From assembly GCA_012845835.1 (NCBI GenBank), contig JABAKD010000020.1, forward strand, positions 4,730,220-4,794,219: DNA of 64,000 nucleotides, given 5' to 3'. The notes below the pieces were generated by a model. The model was not told the origin of the DNA. It was given only the letters and a program-made list of their open reading frames with translations, and did no database searches. Position numbers and translations under genes: made by a program. Shown here one piece after another: positions 12,301-25,000 of this stretch (within the stretch, counting starts at the first letter, position 1; every line of letters starts with the position of its first letter). Source of the stretch: Undaria pinnatifida (Eukaryota; Sar; Phaeophyceae; Laminariales; Alariaceae).

Positions 12301-15300
12301 TCCCTCACAAGTGTTCGCCCAGACGCATCAACTCTGAAGAGTTTTTAGCGCTGCTCGATAGAGTGCGGTTGAGCGCAACCGAGATGGCTCTGACGCGCGC
12401 AGCTGGTGGTGGGCGTAGACAACCATGTCGTGGTGGACGCGTACACACCCACCCACAGGTTGTGAGTTGGATTATTCCAGCTAAAGGTAGACCAGGGTTT
12501 CGGGCCGTCCCTGAGATGGGTGCCGACGGCAGAGGAACTAGCGGCGAGGTCGGGGTCGGGGTGAAGCAGGGACCTCCGTCGGTGGCAGTCCAGCTGCGTC
12601 ATCTAGTGTGGGACACGTGCCGTCGCACACAAAGGCTGCCCATAGCAGCAGAACGTAATCGCATTGATTCGTGACGTGGTCATCTTCTGCGTGACACTCT
12701 ATACACAGGGAAGTGCGGTGTCAAGGTGTCGGTAGCGGTTGCGTCGAAATTTTGCAGATGACGGGAAGCGAGAGGTTCTTTTTCAGTTCCTACTTCGGAA
12801 GATGTTGCGAAGTTCCTCCCAAGCAGTCGTGGTAAGGAAGAGCCTAGACTGCCGCAAAAAATGCCCGGTCGCAGCCGTGGCAGAGTACCGACAGGAGGCG
12901 GAATCCATGCACGGGTCACTGACATAGAGGTCAGGATTCTTGTTCCCGAGTGTTATAGAATGCGGGAATATGATATATGTGGCGTCAACGCCGGCGCAGT
13001 TGACCACCAACCTCCACATCCATTTGCGGGCGGCGGGCACGGAGGACATGGAGCGGTACACCGTGCGCTCTCCCGGTTGGGAGGGGCGGCGAGCCATAAG
13101 ATGGACCGTACGGCCATAGGCATTGTTATGGAATACGTGGGGTGACAGTCCGCAACCGTCGCACACAAAGAAACATAGGGTTAACAGCCTCCGCCGCCGT
13201 GGCGGGGGTGAAGCGTTCTCGCCAAACCGCGTTCATAGAGGCGGACGTCCTGCAGCTGTCCACAAAGTTTGCATGTCCGTACACAGCGTGTGCACGGGAT
13301 TATCGAAGCCGAATCTACTGGGGGCCAAGGTACTATAAAAGTTTGGGTATCCTAAGGGCGACAAGAAACCCGAAGAAAGGATGCTAACAAGAGACAAATC
13401 AACTGCGCCCTGAGAGAAGGGCAAAGGGGCAATAAGTATGGGTGTGATCTCATGCCGCAGCAGAGAGGCCTCATTGATCCCAAACTATATACGAATTACA
13501 GCGTCGGCGAAAGGTTACAGCAGTAATCTTGGAGCAAAACTCCGGGGACGGAAGAAGGCCGTCCCCTTCTTCCGTCCCTGGGGTGGGAGAAAAGCCTGAT
13601 AGCTGTACAGAAAAAGCAAGACGATCCCATTTGCGTCGTCGGCTCCTGTGCAGCAGCTAGAGAGAGTAGGAAGCGGTTAGGGAAAACAGACCATCCCGCC
13701 CACCCATCATTGGGCGCTAAACACGCCGACAAGGACATCAGTTTTATTTTTTAGTGTTATTTTACCGGGGTAACTACTTTCTGCGACGAGGTGCCGCGTT
13801 GATTACCATCGAATCAACGCGGGGGTAGTAGCCCTGGGTGAGAGTCTCCGGCTGATCGCAGCAGAGAGGCCTTATTGACCCCAAACTATATACGAGTTAA
13901 AGCGTCGGCGATATGTTACAGCAGTAAAGTGGCGGTGCGCCAGAGCTACATGATCGCATTATTGCGGGAAACCATCATATTAACTCCAGGTTACGGGCGC
14001 ACTTCCCCCGTCGCGCCAGGTGGTTATAACCGCCTTATATCGGGATACCGTTTTACTAAGACCACCTTATTGGGGAACCCCTACATATATACCCGAGCTC
14101 CAAAAGGGCTAATGGTCGCTTCAATATACCCACTATTCGTGGATTAAAAGTCAAGGGTCAAGAAGCCAGCGCCGAAAACCGTAACGCTCGGTGGTGGTGG
14201 TGGTGGTGATGGTGATGGTGATGGTGGTGGCGGCGGGCGCGGCTCGTTGCAATCCTATTGGTTAGAGCTGCAGCACTAGTGGCGAGCCACACGATTACGG
14301 TTCGCGCTTACGCGCTCACGGTGCGGCGGCTAGGGCTGACTATATATCTGGACGTGCCAAGCGGGATTAGGTTCGGGTGGGATCAAGGTAGAAGGTTGAC
14401 CAATCAAAATGGAGGTGTGGTTTATTGGGGTGGTCCGACAACGCCTTTCACCTTGGAACACCATTAATAAAACCCTGATAATAACGCCGTTGTAGTCTTC
14501 ACATTAAATCGGTCCTTTCTGTACCCAACGTCACCAGTAGAACACCGTATTAATAATATTCATCCCGATTGTTCGTCCCAGAGAGACACAAATAGGTCAG
14601 ACTGCTGTGAAACAGAGAAAGCAAAAACAAATAATCGCAAACGAACAGAGGAAGGCAAACTAAGTGTAAGCGTACCGGATACGAATAGCGTGTGGCTTGC
14701 AAGTTAGTGCTGCAGTTGTAAGATTGCAAGGAGGTCCTATCGGTGGCGGAGGCGGCGGCGGGTGTGGGCCTTCGAGGGCATCCTCCCAGCGTAACACACG
14801 CACGAGGACGGGGGGGAGACGATACCGGTGTAATGACAGCTACTTACGTTGTACGCGCGGGTATTGTTTAAGTAGCCGTTCCTGCTATCATACGTAGGTA
14901 CTGCTGTGTGTCCTCGTATGCTGCTGCTGTGCGACGACCGGATTGCCGTTCCTGCTATCGTACGTAGGTATGCTGTGTGTCCTCGTATGCTGCTCCTGCT
15001 GCTGCTGTTCGACGATCGGATTGCTTGCTGCTGCTGTGTACAAGGTGCAAAACTCATAGTATTAACAGTGCGCACAAAACATAAATGAAGGACAAGCGAG
15101 CAAGCGGGCGGCAGGCGGGTTCTCGAAGCATAGTGATGCTGCGGGGGGCGGGGTACAGATTGCAAGGGCAGGTGCATTGAGTTGTTGCCGAGCGCGCCGC
15201 GATGTCAGCGTCAGGGAACTTTGACTTGGGCCGGGGGGGGGGGGGGGGCTGGTCAAGGCTTCGCACCTCGCAGTACACCAATTACAATGCGTAGAGCAGC

Positions 15301-15711
15301 CCGGAACAACAGCAGCTCAGCAACACTAATACCGGACGTCTCCCGATAACCCGAGGGAAATTGCAACCAACACCACCACAACACACGACACCGCCATATC
15401 CACGACACGCAGGGACAGAGTAGTACACAGGACACACCGGACACAAGGCGGGCACAGAGAGGGCGCGTCGTGTCAAAAGGCGGCGGAATAACACCGCAAT
15501 ATATTCGAGGGGAGAAGAAAGTATAGTATTCGAGGCATGCTGTATCCCGCAGTGCCAGTGGCCCATGGCCCATGAGACACCGAGGGCACAACGCTCCGAG
15601 GCAATAGAAACAACGTGACATAGTGGTGCACTCACTGGACTTATCGGCGTTCCACGCATGGCACGAGATGCCCGCCGAGGGCGATACGACCTGGTACTTC
15701 GTCGGCGGCAT
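6313..15711 (-). CDS. ARPC1: Arp2/3 complex subunit 1 (WD40), C-terminal half outside window
   Basis: This encodes the WD40 beta-propeller subunit of the Arp2/3 complex, which nucleates branched actin filaments in the cytoplasm. Minus-strand exons are 15711-15636, 11764-11562, 10044-9972, 7696-7584 and 6405-6313; together they give 186 in-frame residues with GT/AG borders. Recognisable blocks in order are ISCHAWNADKS (residues 15-25), the WD repeat ending in TCSHDRNAFVWSYD, NRAALDVHWSP, TKFAVASGAKTIAV, and AWHPNGLVLATACTDFKCRV, which matches the family's CDFKCRI block. The family is about 370 aa long, so roughly half is missing. No further WD-like coding is seen in 1-6312, so the gene most likely runs off the left edge inside a long intron. 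The start at 15711 is the only ATG that fits the N-terminus. It is divergent to the oxidoreductase gene. Family assignment is firm; the exon 1/2 junction (phase 1) is inferred. Confidence 0.9.
6839..7090 (+). repeat. Dispersed repeat ending in (GTT)n, copy 2
   Basis: Inverted counterpart of 3355-3612, in the intron before ARPC1 exon 5. It begins with GTTGTTGATGTTCTCACATTAA. Confidence 0.6.
7425..7577. repeat. GA-rich simple sequence
   Basis: GAGA/GATA-rich tract directly downstream, on the minus strand, of the donor of ARPC1 exon 4. Confidence 0.8.
8351..8618. mobile_element. MITE of the ACGCGTGCTACGATAGAGG family, copy 1
   Basis: Inverted ends: ACGCGTGCTACGATA at the left and TATCGTAGCACGCAT at the right, flanking an AT-rich interior with the family segment CGACGATTTTGGGT. 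It lies in the intron between ARPC1 exons 3 and 4. Confidence 0.7.
8905..9172. mobile_element. MITE of the ACGCGTGCTACGATAGAGG family, copy 2
   Basis: Ends ACACGTGCTACGAT and ATCGTAGCACGCGT. The interior has CTCAAAATCGTCGGAAA and CATGGGATTTTTCATCC, both shared with the other copies. Confidence 0.75.
12783..13166 (-). other. Unrecognised 127-codon open frame in ARPC1 intron 1
   Basis: The frame starts with a CDGCG segment and contains VVNCAGVDATYIIFPHS. It is the only longer frame in this intron that is neither repeat-like nor strongly biased, and the adjacent minus-strand DNA down to 12120 has similar codon-like texture in shifting frames (for example VKFLGLAYRDPERGG). It may be a decayed transposon gene. 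I do not recognise a family, and chance is not excluded. Confidence 0.2.
13450..13930. repeat. Pair of 75-80 bp direct repeats 400 bp apart
   Basis: 13452-13530 and 13855-13930 share GCAGCAGAGAGGCC, CCAAACTATATACGA and GCGTCGGCGA with a few mismatches. The ends do not start TG/CA and I see no priming site, so this is listed only as direct repeats. Confidence 0.5.
14876..15022. repeat. Tandem duplication of about 75 bp
   Basis: Two units of CCGTTCCTGCTATC.TACGTAGG, then GCTGTGTGTCCTCGTATGCT and a CTG-rich stretch, in ARPC1 intron 1. Confidence 0.7.
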
Positions 15712-16033
15712 CTGGTTCGCCTTTCGCCCTATATGTTGCTATATATCGGCCTTTCGTATCCGAACCACAGAGAAATTGGACCCCACTTTTGCGCGCACAG
15801 ATAGGATCTACACAGAAGCTTTGGCTGGTCCTTTCTCCTGCAACCTCAAAGCCAGAGGTATAGCGAACTGGCAAACACTGCACTTTCGATCTACAAGCAG
15901 CAAAAGTACGCCCTGTTTGAAACATCCTTCTTATTCTCTACAAACTCTTTCCATTCAAAGAATCTCACCGCATCACGTGTGGCAGCTCTACAGGAGCAGC
16001 ACGGGCATAGAAAAGCACCGCGAACACACTACC
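15712..16033. promoter_or_regulatory. Shared head-to-head promoter interval ARPC1 / oxidoreductase
   Basis: Only 322 bp separate the two opposite start codons, so the interval must hold both 5' untranslated regions and most likely a bidirectional core promoter. I see no TATA box in a convincing position on either side. The inference is from layout only. Confidence 0.6.
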
Positions 16034-19000
16034 ATGCTGGCTGAGGCTGGAGTGATTCGATGGGGCCTTGTCGGCGCAGGGAGTGTTTGCGAGGTTTGTT
16101 ATTGGGCGTGCGGTCTTCTTGCTTGTAGCAGTCGACCTTGCTAAAAGCAAGCATGACCACGCTCGAATCCAATACCATGGCATGGTACGTCGTATTGCTG
16201 CTGCACTATTAATAGAGGTATCTCAGAACATTTGACGATTGCTGTCGAAGAATTCGACATGGATGCACACAGCAGCCGCGCAGCAGGGTACTGGTATGTA
16301 CGACATCCTTTCCAGTAGGACATTCATGTTTCACATGAATATACCTGTGCATATGCCGACGTGGCAATCTAAATGTCGTATCGCGACCTTGCCTAACGTC
16401 CTTTTGATCTCAATATCATAGGTGAAGAGCGGCCCTGCGTTCTACAAGGCCCCCGGAAGCTCCTTGGTGGCGGTTATGGTGAGACCTCGTGCGTTCGTGT
16501 ATGATACCTGGTTTCATACAAGTGCTTGTAGTGGGCTTGGAATGCCGGGGGTGTCGCAGGTTAAAAGGGGGCGGGGACTCTTGAAAACCAAAGTACGAAA
16601 AGTCAGCTCAGGCCATTTCTTATGTAGTCGGATTCCGCCAGTCGAAAACGGCCCTTTTCGACTGGATTCTTCTGGTCCTTCTTATCGTCAGTCGAGTTGA
16701 TTTTATAGTTTTTGTGCTCTTCCTAGAGGCGGTTGGTGTGAGGGAGTACTACTGTACAGCAGGCGAAATCGGTTGGCAGCTCTGTGCTTCGCGCTGTCTC
16801 CGCGAGCAACGGCTCGACGAACCTTCGTCCCATCGAGTTGGTGGCGTTGGGCTTAGCCGAAAGCCGCCAAAGCTACGTTCGTGGAGTTGCACTCAGCCGA
16901 GAGCCGCCAAAGCTACAGCAGGCGCAGCCGTTGTTGGCAGCATGGGATCGAGACCGCGCGCTGCTGCCGTCGTGTGATTTTTTTTTCTCACACTTTTACT
17001 TTCCAGCTTCTGGACAAGCCGTGGTCACAGGTGTCGTCCCTTCTACCCCCCGGTTCTTGCCTTCAATTTTTATCGCGCATAGGGTTCAGCAATCCCACTG
17101 CTCGTCGATTTTTCATCGAGTGTTGCTAACTCACGCTCTCGCGCTTTCCGCAAGTCAATTTGTGCACAAGAAAAAGTCCCAACGAATTTATACGCGTATG
17201 CACTCGGCGGGGCTCGAACTCACGAAATTGACCTACACCAGGCTCGAGGATAACCTGATACGCCACCGGGGCGGCCGATACACGCTGCTGGCGAGCGGAG
17301 CTAGGAATGCGCCACGCTTACTTGCTGCGAGAAGCAACAGCAGGGATAGCCAAGCCAGCGTCAGCGCCTTGTATGATACTGCAGTGTGGTACCTGGTATG
17401 GGTGTGTGGCCGTGTGGCCGTGTGGGTGTGTGTTTGGTGGTGGGATGGGCGATGCGACCGGTTCGAAAAACACGTGTAAGACTTTTTCGACTGAGTTTTC
17501 CGACTGGAGGATCCGGTCGAAAAAGTTCGACTTTTTCGACTGGATTCGCCAGTCGGAATTCTCAGTCGAAAAGAGTTGAGTCGAAAAAGCCCTTTTTCGA
17601 CTGCGTAAGAAAGCCCGATTTGGGCTTCAGTCGAGAACGGCCGTTTTCGACTGACAAATCCGACTGCATAAGAAACGGCCTCAGACGTTTTTATAGCTGA
17701 GGCCATTTCGTATACAGTCGGATTCCGCCAGTCGAAAACGGCCCTTTTCGACTGGAATCTTCTGGTCCTTCTTCCTCCTTATCGCCGGTTCTATAGTTTT
17801 TGTGCTCTTCCTAGAGGCGGTTGGTGTGAGGGAGTACTGCGGTACAGCAGTCGAAATCGGTTGGCAGCTCCTCGCGCTTTCTCCGCGAGCAACGGCTCGT
17901 CCCAGCGAGTTGGTGGCTTTGGGCTCAGCCAAAAGCCGCCAAAGCTACGTTCGTGGAGATGCACTCAGCCGAGAGCCGCCAAAGCTACAGCAGGTGCAGC
18001 CGTTGTTGGCAGCATGGGATCGATTCCGCGCGCTGCTGCCGTCGTGTGATACACGCTGCTGGCGAGCGGAACTAGGAATGCGCCACGCCGACTTGCTGCG
18101 AGGAGCAACAGCAGTGATGGCCACGCCAGCGTCAGCGCCTTGTATGATACTGCAGTGTGGTACCTGGTACGGGTGTGTGGCCGTGTAGGTGTGTGTTTGA
18201 TGGTGGGATGAACGATGCGATCGGTTAAAAAAACACGTGTAGAACTTTTTCGACTGGGTTTTTCGACTGGACAAAAAAGTCGAGTTTTTCGACTGTATCC
18301 GCCAGTCGGAGTTCTGAGTCGAAGAAAGTCGAGTCGAAGAAGCCCTTTTTCGACTGCGTGAGAAAGCTCGATTCGGGCTTCAGTCGAAAAAGGCCGTTCT
18401 CGACTGACAAATCCGACTGTATAACATGGCCTTAGACCATTTCTTACACAGTCGAATTCCGCCGGTCAAAAACGGCCCTTTTTGACTGGACTTTTTTTCG
18501 ACTGGATTCTTCTGGTCCTTCTTCTTATCGTCAGTCAAGTCGATTTATAGTTTATGTGCTCTTCCCAGAGGCGGTTGGTGTGAGGGAGTACTGCTGTATG
18601 GCGCTCGAAACTCGGTTGGCAGCTCTGTGCTTCGCGCGTTCCTCGCGAGCAACGCGTGCTTCACGCGCGACAAACCTTCCTCCAAGCGGGTTGGTGGCGT
18701 TGGGCTTAGCCGAAAGCCGCCAAAGCTACGTTCGTGGCGTTGCACTCTGCCGAGAGCCGCCAAAGCTACAGCAGGCGTAGCCGTTGTTGGCAAAATGGCA
18801 TCGATAACGCGCGCTACTGCTGTCGTGTGATACATGCTGCTGGCAAGCGGAGCTAGGAGTGCGCCACCCTGACTTACGGCGAGAAGCAACATCAGTGATA
18901 GCCAAGGCAGCGTCGGCGCTGGTGTATGATACTGCTCTGTGGTACCTGGTATGGGTGTATGGGCGTGTGGGAGTGTGTTTTGAGGTGGGATGAGCGATGC

Positions 19001-22000
19001 GATGAGTTCAAAACACAGGTGTAAAACTTCTTCGACTGAGTTTTTCGACTGACGGATCCAGTCGAAAAAGTCGAGTTTTTCGACTGGATTCCCCCGTCGG
19101 AAAACTCAGTCGAAAAAAGTTGAGTCGAAAAAGCCCTTTTTCGACTGTGTAAGAAAGCCCGATTTGGGCTTCAGTCGAAAACGGCCGTTTTCGATTAACA
19201 AATCCGACTGTATAAGAAATAGCCCTAGACCTACTATTATAGGAAAACATATTTTTGGCTCTCAGAACTGAATTCTGGGCCAATTATACCAGTTTTACTC
19301 GGCTGGACTGTCGAAAACACCGATACACTCTTCAAGATCTATCACGTAGTTTTCCGAGGGCTTTCTGGAGCAGTTTCCGTTTCTCCAGGGTCTCGTTTTG
19401 ATTTTTGGCGCAACAAATCAGTTTTCAAGAATATGCAATGTTGCTCAAAACTGGTGCCAAAAATAATGGATTTTTGAGGATATTTGGCTAAAAATCATGA
19501 GGTCGTCAGAATTGGCAAATTGGACGAACAGACAAGCTACGAGTCTGGAGAAACGGATAAGTGCGTCAGAAAGCTCTCGGAAAACTACGGGGAGCATTCT
19601 GAAGAGTCTAAAGGTGTTTTTGGTCATCCCTCCGAGTAAGTCGCGTATCATCAGCCGAAAATCTCAGTTCTGAGGGCCCAAAAGTGTTTCTCATAATAGT
19701 TGGTCTTAGACCTATGAGACCGGTGAGGGCCCACATCAACGAAGAGCACGGAAAATCGTAATTCGATTTTTTTTTCCTATTTCATGAAAAATACACCAAA
19801 AATTCAGCTCTGCTTCTCATCAGGAACAGCGTAGTGCGTTCTAAAAAATATAAAAAAATTCAAAAAACGCAAAAGGGTCAACGAACACCCGTGGGCAACG
19901 ACCGAGGCGAGCGATGGTTAGCGTCCTCCCCGGAGCGCCGCGTCTAGCGGCAGATTGCTTTGGCCGGCAGCGGCTTGGAGCTTGGAGGCTATGGTTCTAG
20001 GCGTCTCTTGGATGGGGTGGCGCCACCCCGCCGCCCGACACGGACAGCAGCGACGGGGATATAGCGGTCGAACTTCTGAGCGAAGTCATCATGTGATAGT
20101 TGGTCGAGTAACTTTCGAGGTGCAGGGCGACGAAAAACTGGGTTTGCTGATGTCTCGATTGTTTTCGAAGCGTCGCAGGCGGTCTACGCTGTGCTTAGGA
20201 CCTTCGAAGGCCGCGCTGCGGCTGCTCCGGTGGTCCTACGTCTCGCAATGGTGGCTTCTCGCCTCTCAATCAGCCGACGACATGGCACCGATTCGCGTGG
20301 CCGGCTTCGGTTACACAAGAACAAGCCATGTCTAGGTGGACAAACTCCCCAAATTGAATTTCGATTTTCGTCTAAATTCGACCGAGAAAGTCTTTTTTTA
20401 CTTGTTTGTTGAATTTGATTTTTCGTAATAATTCTAAGAATGCCTGCTTGGTGATTTATTATTGACCAATCAAATGCAAATTAAATTCAATTCTAGGCAA
20501 AATATCGAAATTCGATTTGGCAAGTTCCTCGTTAATTCGGGCCCTGACAATGGAAGGCCAAGAGTTTGAAATTCCCGAAGATCCCAGCCAAACTTTGCCC
20601 AAACGGTCGCTCGTGGACCCAATTTCGTAGAATTATTTGTTGAAACTTTGCAGAACTCAGGGAAAAAACGAGTTCTCGCGGAGATCTTGGCCAACATCGG
20701 CCTGAGAATGTCTCAAGCGGATCTCGGATTAGACGCGGCGCAATTTCGTGTTCTCCACACACGTCGTTCGACGAAATCAACGACAGCGTCGTGAACTCTG
20801 AACGTGGCTAGCTCGTTAGGGGCTCCGACCCCCCCTTGGTGTAGAGCGCTCACTCTACGGCCGGTGATTTGTGGCGGGCGCCGATCAGGCTTCTGTTAAA
20901 AAACACACTTGGCGGCTGGTGTGTAGAAAACCGAGACAAAAACTCTTTATCGTCTCCCAACGGGCGAAAAACAGAATTTTGAGAGGATGTGACGGAATAC
21001 CACAGGACAACACAAGCAACCTCTCACTTCCTAGAGCATGGACGCGGTAAACTCTTCAGCGCTGTCACCTACACCCATGTGGCCTTGTCCGGAACAAAGA
21101 GGAGTGGCCATGGGTTCTCTCTATCTCGCGATCGATGGTCAATCGTGTTTGGTGGGCAGTGTTGATCAAGGGTTGATGAAAATAGACACAATGACCTGTT
21201 GGACCGCATGACCCAAAAAAGAGCCAGAAAAAACACAAAGTAGCCAAATTTTCCCCATAGCGACGTTACCCGGAATCTTTCAGCAAATAACCCCCAAAAA
21301 AGGTTGCAAACTTTTAGGCCAAACTCTCGGCTTTCCATTGTCAGACTTTCCCCATACCGACGTTACCCGGAATCTTTCCGCAAATAACCCCCCGAAAAAG
21401 TTTGCAAACTTTTAGGCCAAACTATAGGCTTTCCATTTTCAGAAAAGTGTACAACCTTTTTTTGGGTTTATTTGCTGAAAGATTCCGGGTAACGTCGCTA
21501 TGGGGAAAATTTGGCTACTATGGTTTTTTTCTGGCTCTTTTTTGGGTCATGCGGTCCAACAGGTCATTGTGTCTATTTTCATCAACCCTTGATCAACACT
21601 GCCCACCAAACACGATTGACCTTCGATCTCGAGATAGAGACAACCCATGGCCACTCCTCTTTGTTCCGGACAAGGCCACATGGGTGTGGGTGACAGCGCT
21701 GAAGAGTTTATCTCGATCCATGCCCTAGGACGTGAGAGGTTGCTTGTGTTGTCCTGTGGTATTCCGTCACATCCTCTCAAAATTCTGTTTTTCGCCCGTT
21801 GGGAGACGATAAAGAGTTTTTGTCTCGGTTTTCTACACACCAGCCGCCAAGTGTGTTTTTTAACAGAAGCCTGATCGGCGCCCGCCACAAATCACCGGCC
21901 GTAGAGTGAGCGCTCTACACCAAGGGGGGGTCGGAGCCCCTAACGAGCTAGCCACGTTCAGAGTTCACGACGCTGTCGTTGATTTCGTCGAACGACGTGT

Positions 22001-25000
22001 GTGGAGAACACGAAATTGCGCCGCGTCTAATCCGAGATCTGCTTGAGACATTCTCAGGCCGATGTTGACCAAGATCTCCGCGAGAACTCGTTTTTTCCCT
22101 GAATTCTGGGAAGTTTCAACAAATAATTCTATCAAATTGGGTCCATAGGCGACCGTTTGGGCAAAGTTTGGCTGGGATCTTCGGGAATTTCAAACTCTTG
22201 GCCTTCCATTGTCACCGGTCTTAGTCAATGTGTGCTACAGGCTTTGCGTACCCGTGGTTCGTCGAATGATACCAGTACTTTTGCTTGCTTTGCCACATGG
22301 AATATCTTACAGTATCGTGTGATCTCTACTATCAATAACACACAACCCGAGTTAATCGCGAGCCCACATTATGTGAAAGAGAAACGAGTTGCTGCGATAA
22401 TCGGCAATTCAAGTAGCTTTGTCACCGAGTCGTAGCCTTTCCGGTGTTCTCAACCCACGAAAACACACCAGATAAAATGCCCAACATATGTACTGTTCGG
22501 GTTAGGGTTAGGGCTGGGTTGCGTCGATGCCCTCTCGTGATTCGCAAACAATACATAGACCGAGAAGGGTGGAGTGCCTGGTGTGATGTCAGCGTGTTGG
22601 TGACTCGCTCTGGCGAGAAGGAAGTGATCGGAAGGCGTGTAGTGGTTGGGGCAAAACCAAGGCGTGTTGATGGCTCCCTTCGGCGAGGGGTGATCGAAAG
22701 ACGTTTGTTTGTGGGAGCAACATCGCAGTTGGCGAGAAGGCAATCATCGGGAGACTTTTGTTGGTGGAAGCGAATTCACGGCGGGTCGGTTGCTCGCTTT
22801 GGCGAGGTAGCAGTCATCGAGATACGTGCATATTGTGGGAGCAACATCACCGTCTGTTGGTGGCTAGCTTTGGCCAGAAGGCAGTTAACGGGAGACGTGT
22901 TGGTGGGAGCAAAATCACAGCGTGCGGGAGGCTCGCTTCTTCGAGAAGGCTGTAATGGGGGGTGTGATCCGGCGTCATTTTAGTGTAACGTGCATGTCTC
23001 CTCCCGCGGCATTGGTAAAGTAATCGAAAGTCACACCTTTTCGGTTGATTTCAAGTACGTTCTACTGGAGTCCCATATCATAGCATACTGTACGTTCCTT
23101 CCCCCCGTGGTTACTGTAACCGTGGCCGGCGCGCTGGCCCGTGTGTCGTTCAACAACGATGTGGCCGCGGAGAGAGCAGATAATCGCAGCAACAGCAGTA
23201 GCACCACCAGCAGCAGTCAAAAATATCAAAGTAGGGTTTCCGCAACATGCTGATGCGAACGAAACCGGGTCACACGCCTTTCCACCCAGGGTACATTGTT
23301 TTGGCCGTTTTCGATTGAAAAGTCGAAACTATGTGGGGATGATATTGGGAGGGTTTCCACACGACTGAACGCAGTTGCACGTTTGGCGATAATCATTGAC
23401 ACAAGTGAGAGATTGTGTGCTGACGTGCACTGGTATGTACATAATGTGTGAGAGGGTTTCTGTCTACTGCTGTGTGTGAGCACGTGTATACTGTGTTGGA
23501 ATGCTGCTGTGTGTGAGCTCATGTTGCTGCGTGCGAGCTCGTATGCTGGTGGGACTGAGCTGGTAGACCAGTGGCTCGCTCCGCTCGAAATCACTTGTTG
23601 GCCCGCGTGCAGTAGTTGAACTGCACTGGCATCCTAGTGGCTCGCTTCGCTTGAATTCACTCGTCGGTCCGCGTGTGCTTGTTGAACTGCACTGGTAGAC
23701 TAGTGGCTCGCTCCGCTTGAAATTACCTGTTGGTCCGTGTGTGCCAGCAAGACTGCGCTTGTAAACTAGTGGCTCGCTTCGCTCCAGATCACTTGCCGGT
23801 CCGCGTGTGTACTAGTGGGACTCAGCTTGCAGATTGCTGTGGGAGTAAGTCGAATATGTTTTGGTTTGATTTAAAGAACAAACCACAACAACACCCAAAA
23901 CAGCGTAAGGCCAACTCTTGTAATACACCGATTCTGACCACCGAAAATAAATGCTTTAGCGCCTTCGCAGGCGTGTTTGACTCCGGGGGGCGGGGGGATC
24001 AGGCCCGCTTTTCTCAAAGTCCAACTGGATTTTTTGCGAGACCCGTCCAACGACGTTTGCCGTTTGTTCAGAATAAGAGTTTGATTTTTACGATTCACCG
24101 CATTTTCCCAAAATCAGTCTCGGACGCTATTTTCCGCGAAAAAGGCCGTTTTTTCGATTAAATTGCGATACATATCCGAAATTCGTTTGCAATGTGTTTT
24201 TATAAAATTTAAATTGACCTTAAGAAACGGCAAACGTCGTTGGATGCGTCTCGCAAAAAGAGTAGTCGGACTTTGGGAAAAGCGGCCCGATTACGCCGTA
24301 ACCCGAATCCAACACGCCTGCAAAGGTGCTGAAACCTGTTCAGAATCGGTTTAAGGCCAACTCTTACAAGGACTTAGCCGAAACCGAAAAATGAGACGAG
24401 TTTTCGGGTCGCCGAACCAGACTGGCAAAATCGAATCGACAGCCCTTACAATGAAACCCAAATTTTACAGATTACTTTCGGACAGTTCTCGCGAAAATGT
24501 CAATAACGACGATGGCTTGACTATTATACGTATTCGGACGACTTCGTAGTACCAAGGCATCTCAGCGCACGCAGATGAAGCTTTGTGAGCGGGGAGAGGG
24601 AAAACACGTCGTGTGCACATCAAGCGAAGAAGGTTGTCTTCCCCCTCGCTCTCGTTGACATGTCGCAGACGCTGTCCTCGTCCTTGGCTACAAGAGATGT
24701 GAGGTTTGAGTTAAACGTTTGTTTGGCGAATGCCGCAATCGCGACTGCGAGTAGTGTGGCAAGGCTCTCGTAGCCGTCACCATCACTATTAATAAGCGAT
24801 TCCATCGGCTCGTGGTGATGCCCGAGTTGTGTGCCAGTTGGTAGCGGGACACAGCAGCAGCACGAACACGCCCATGATGCATCTTGTTGCTTGCTCAGTA
24901 GATGCGTCTTCTTGGGTCTTGCACTGCTGTGTTCGGGTTATTTCCACGCTTGCTGCCTCCCATGACGAATGGAAACCTGCAATGATCCAAATCCAGACGC

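Noticed and set aside
22444-22983. 179-codon frame in oxidoreductase intron 2
   Set aside because: It is built from degenerate 65-70 bp repeats; the internal peptide repeats mirror the DNA repeat only.
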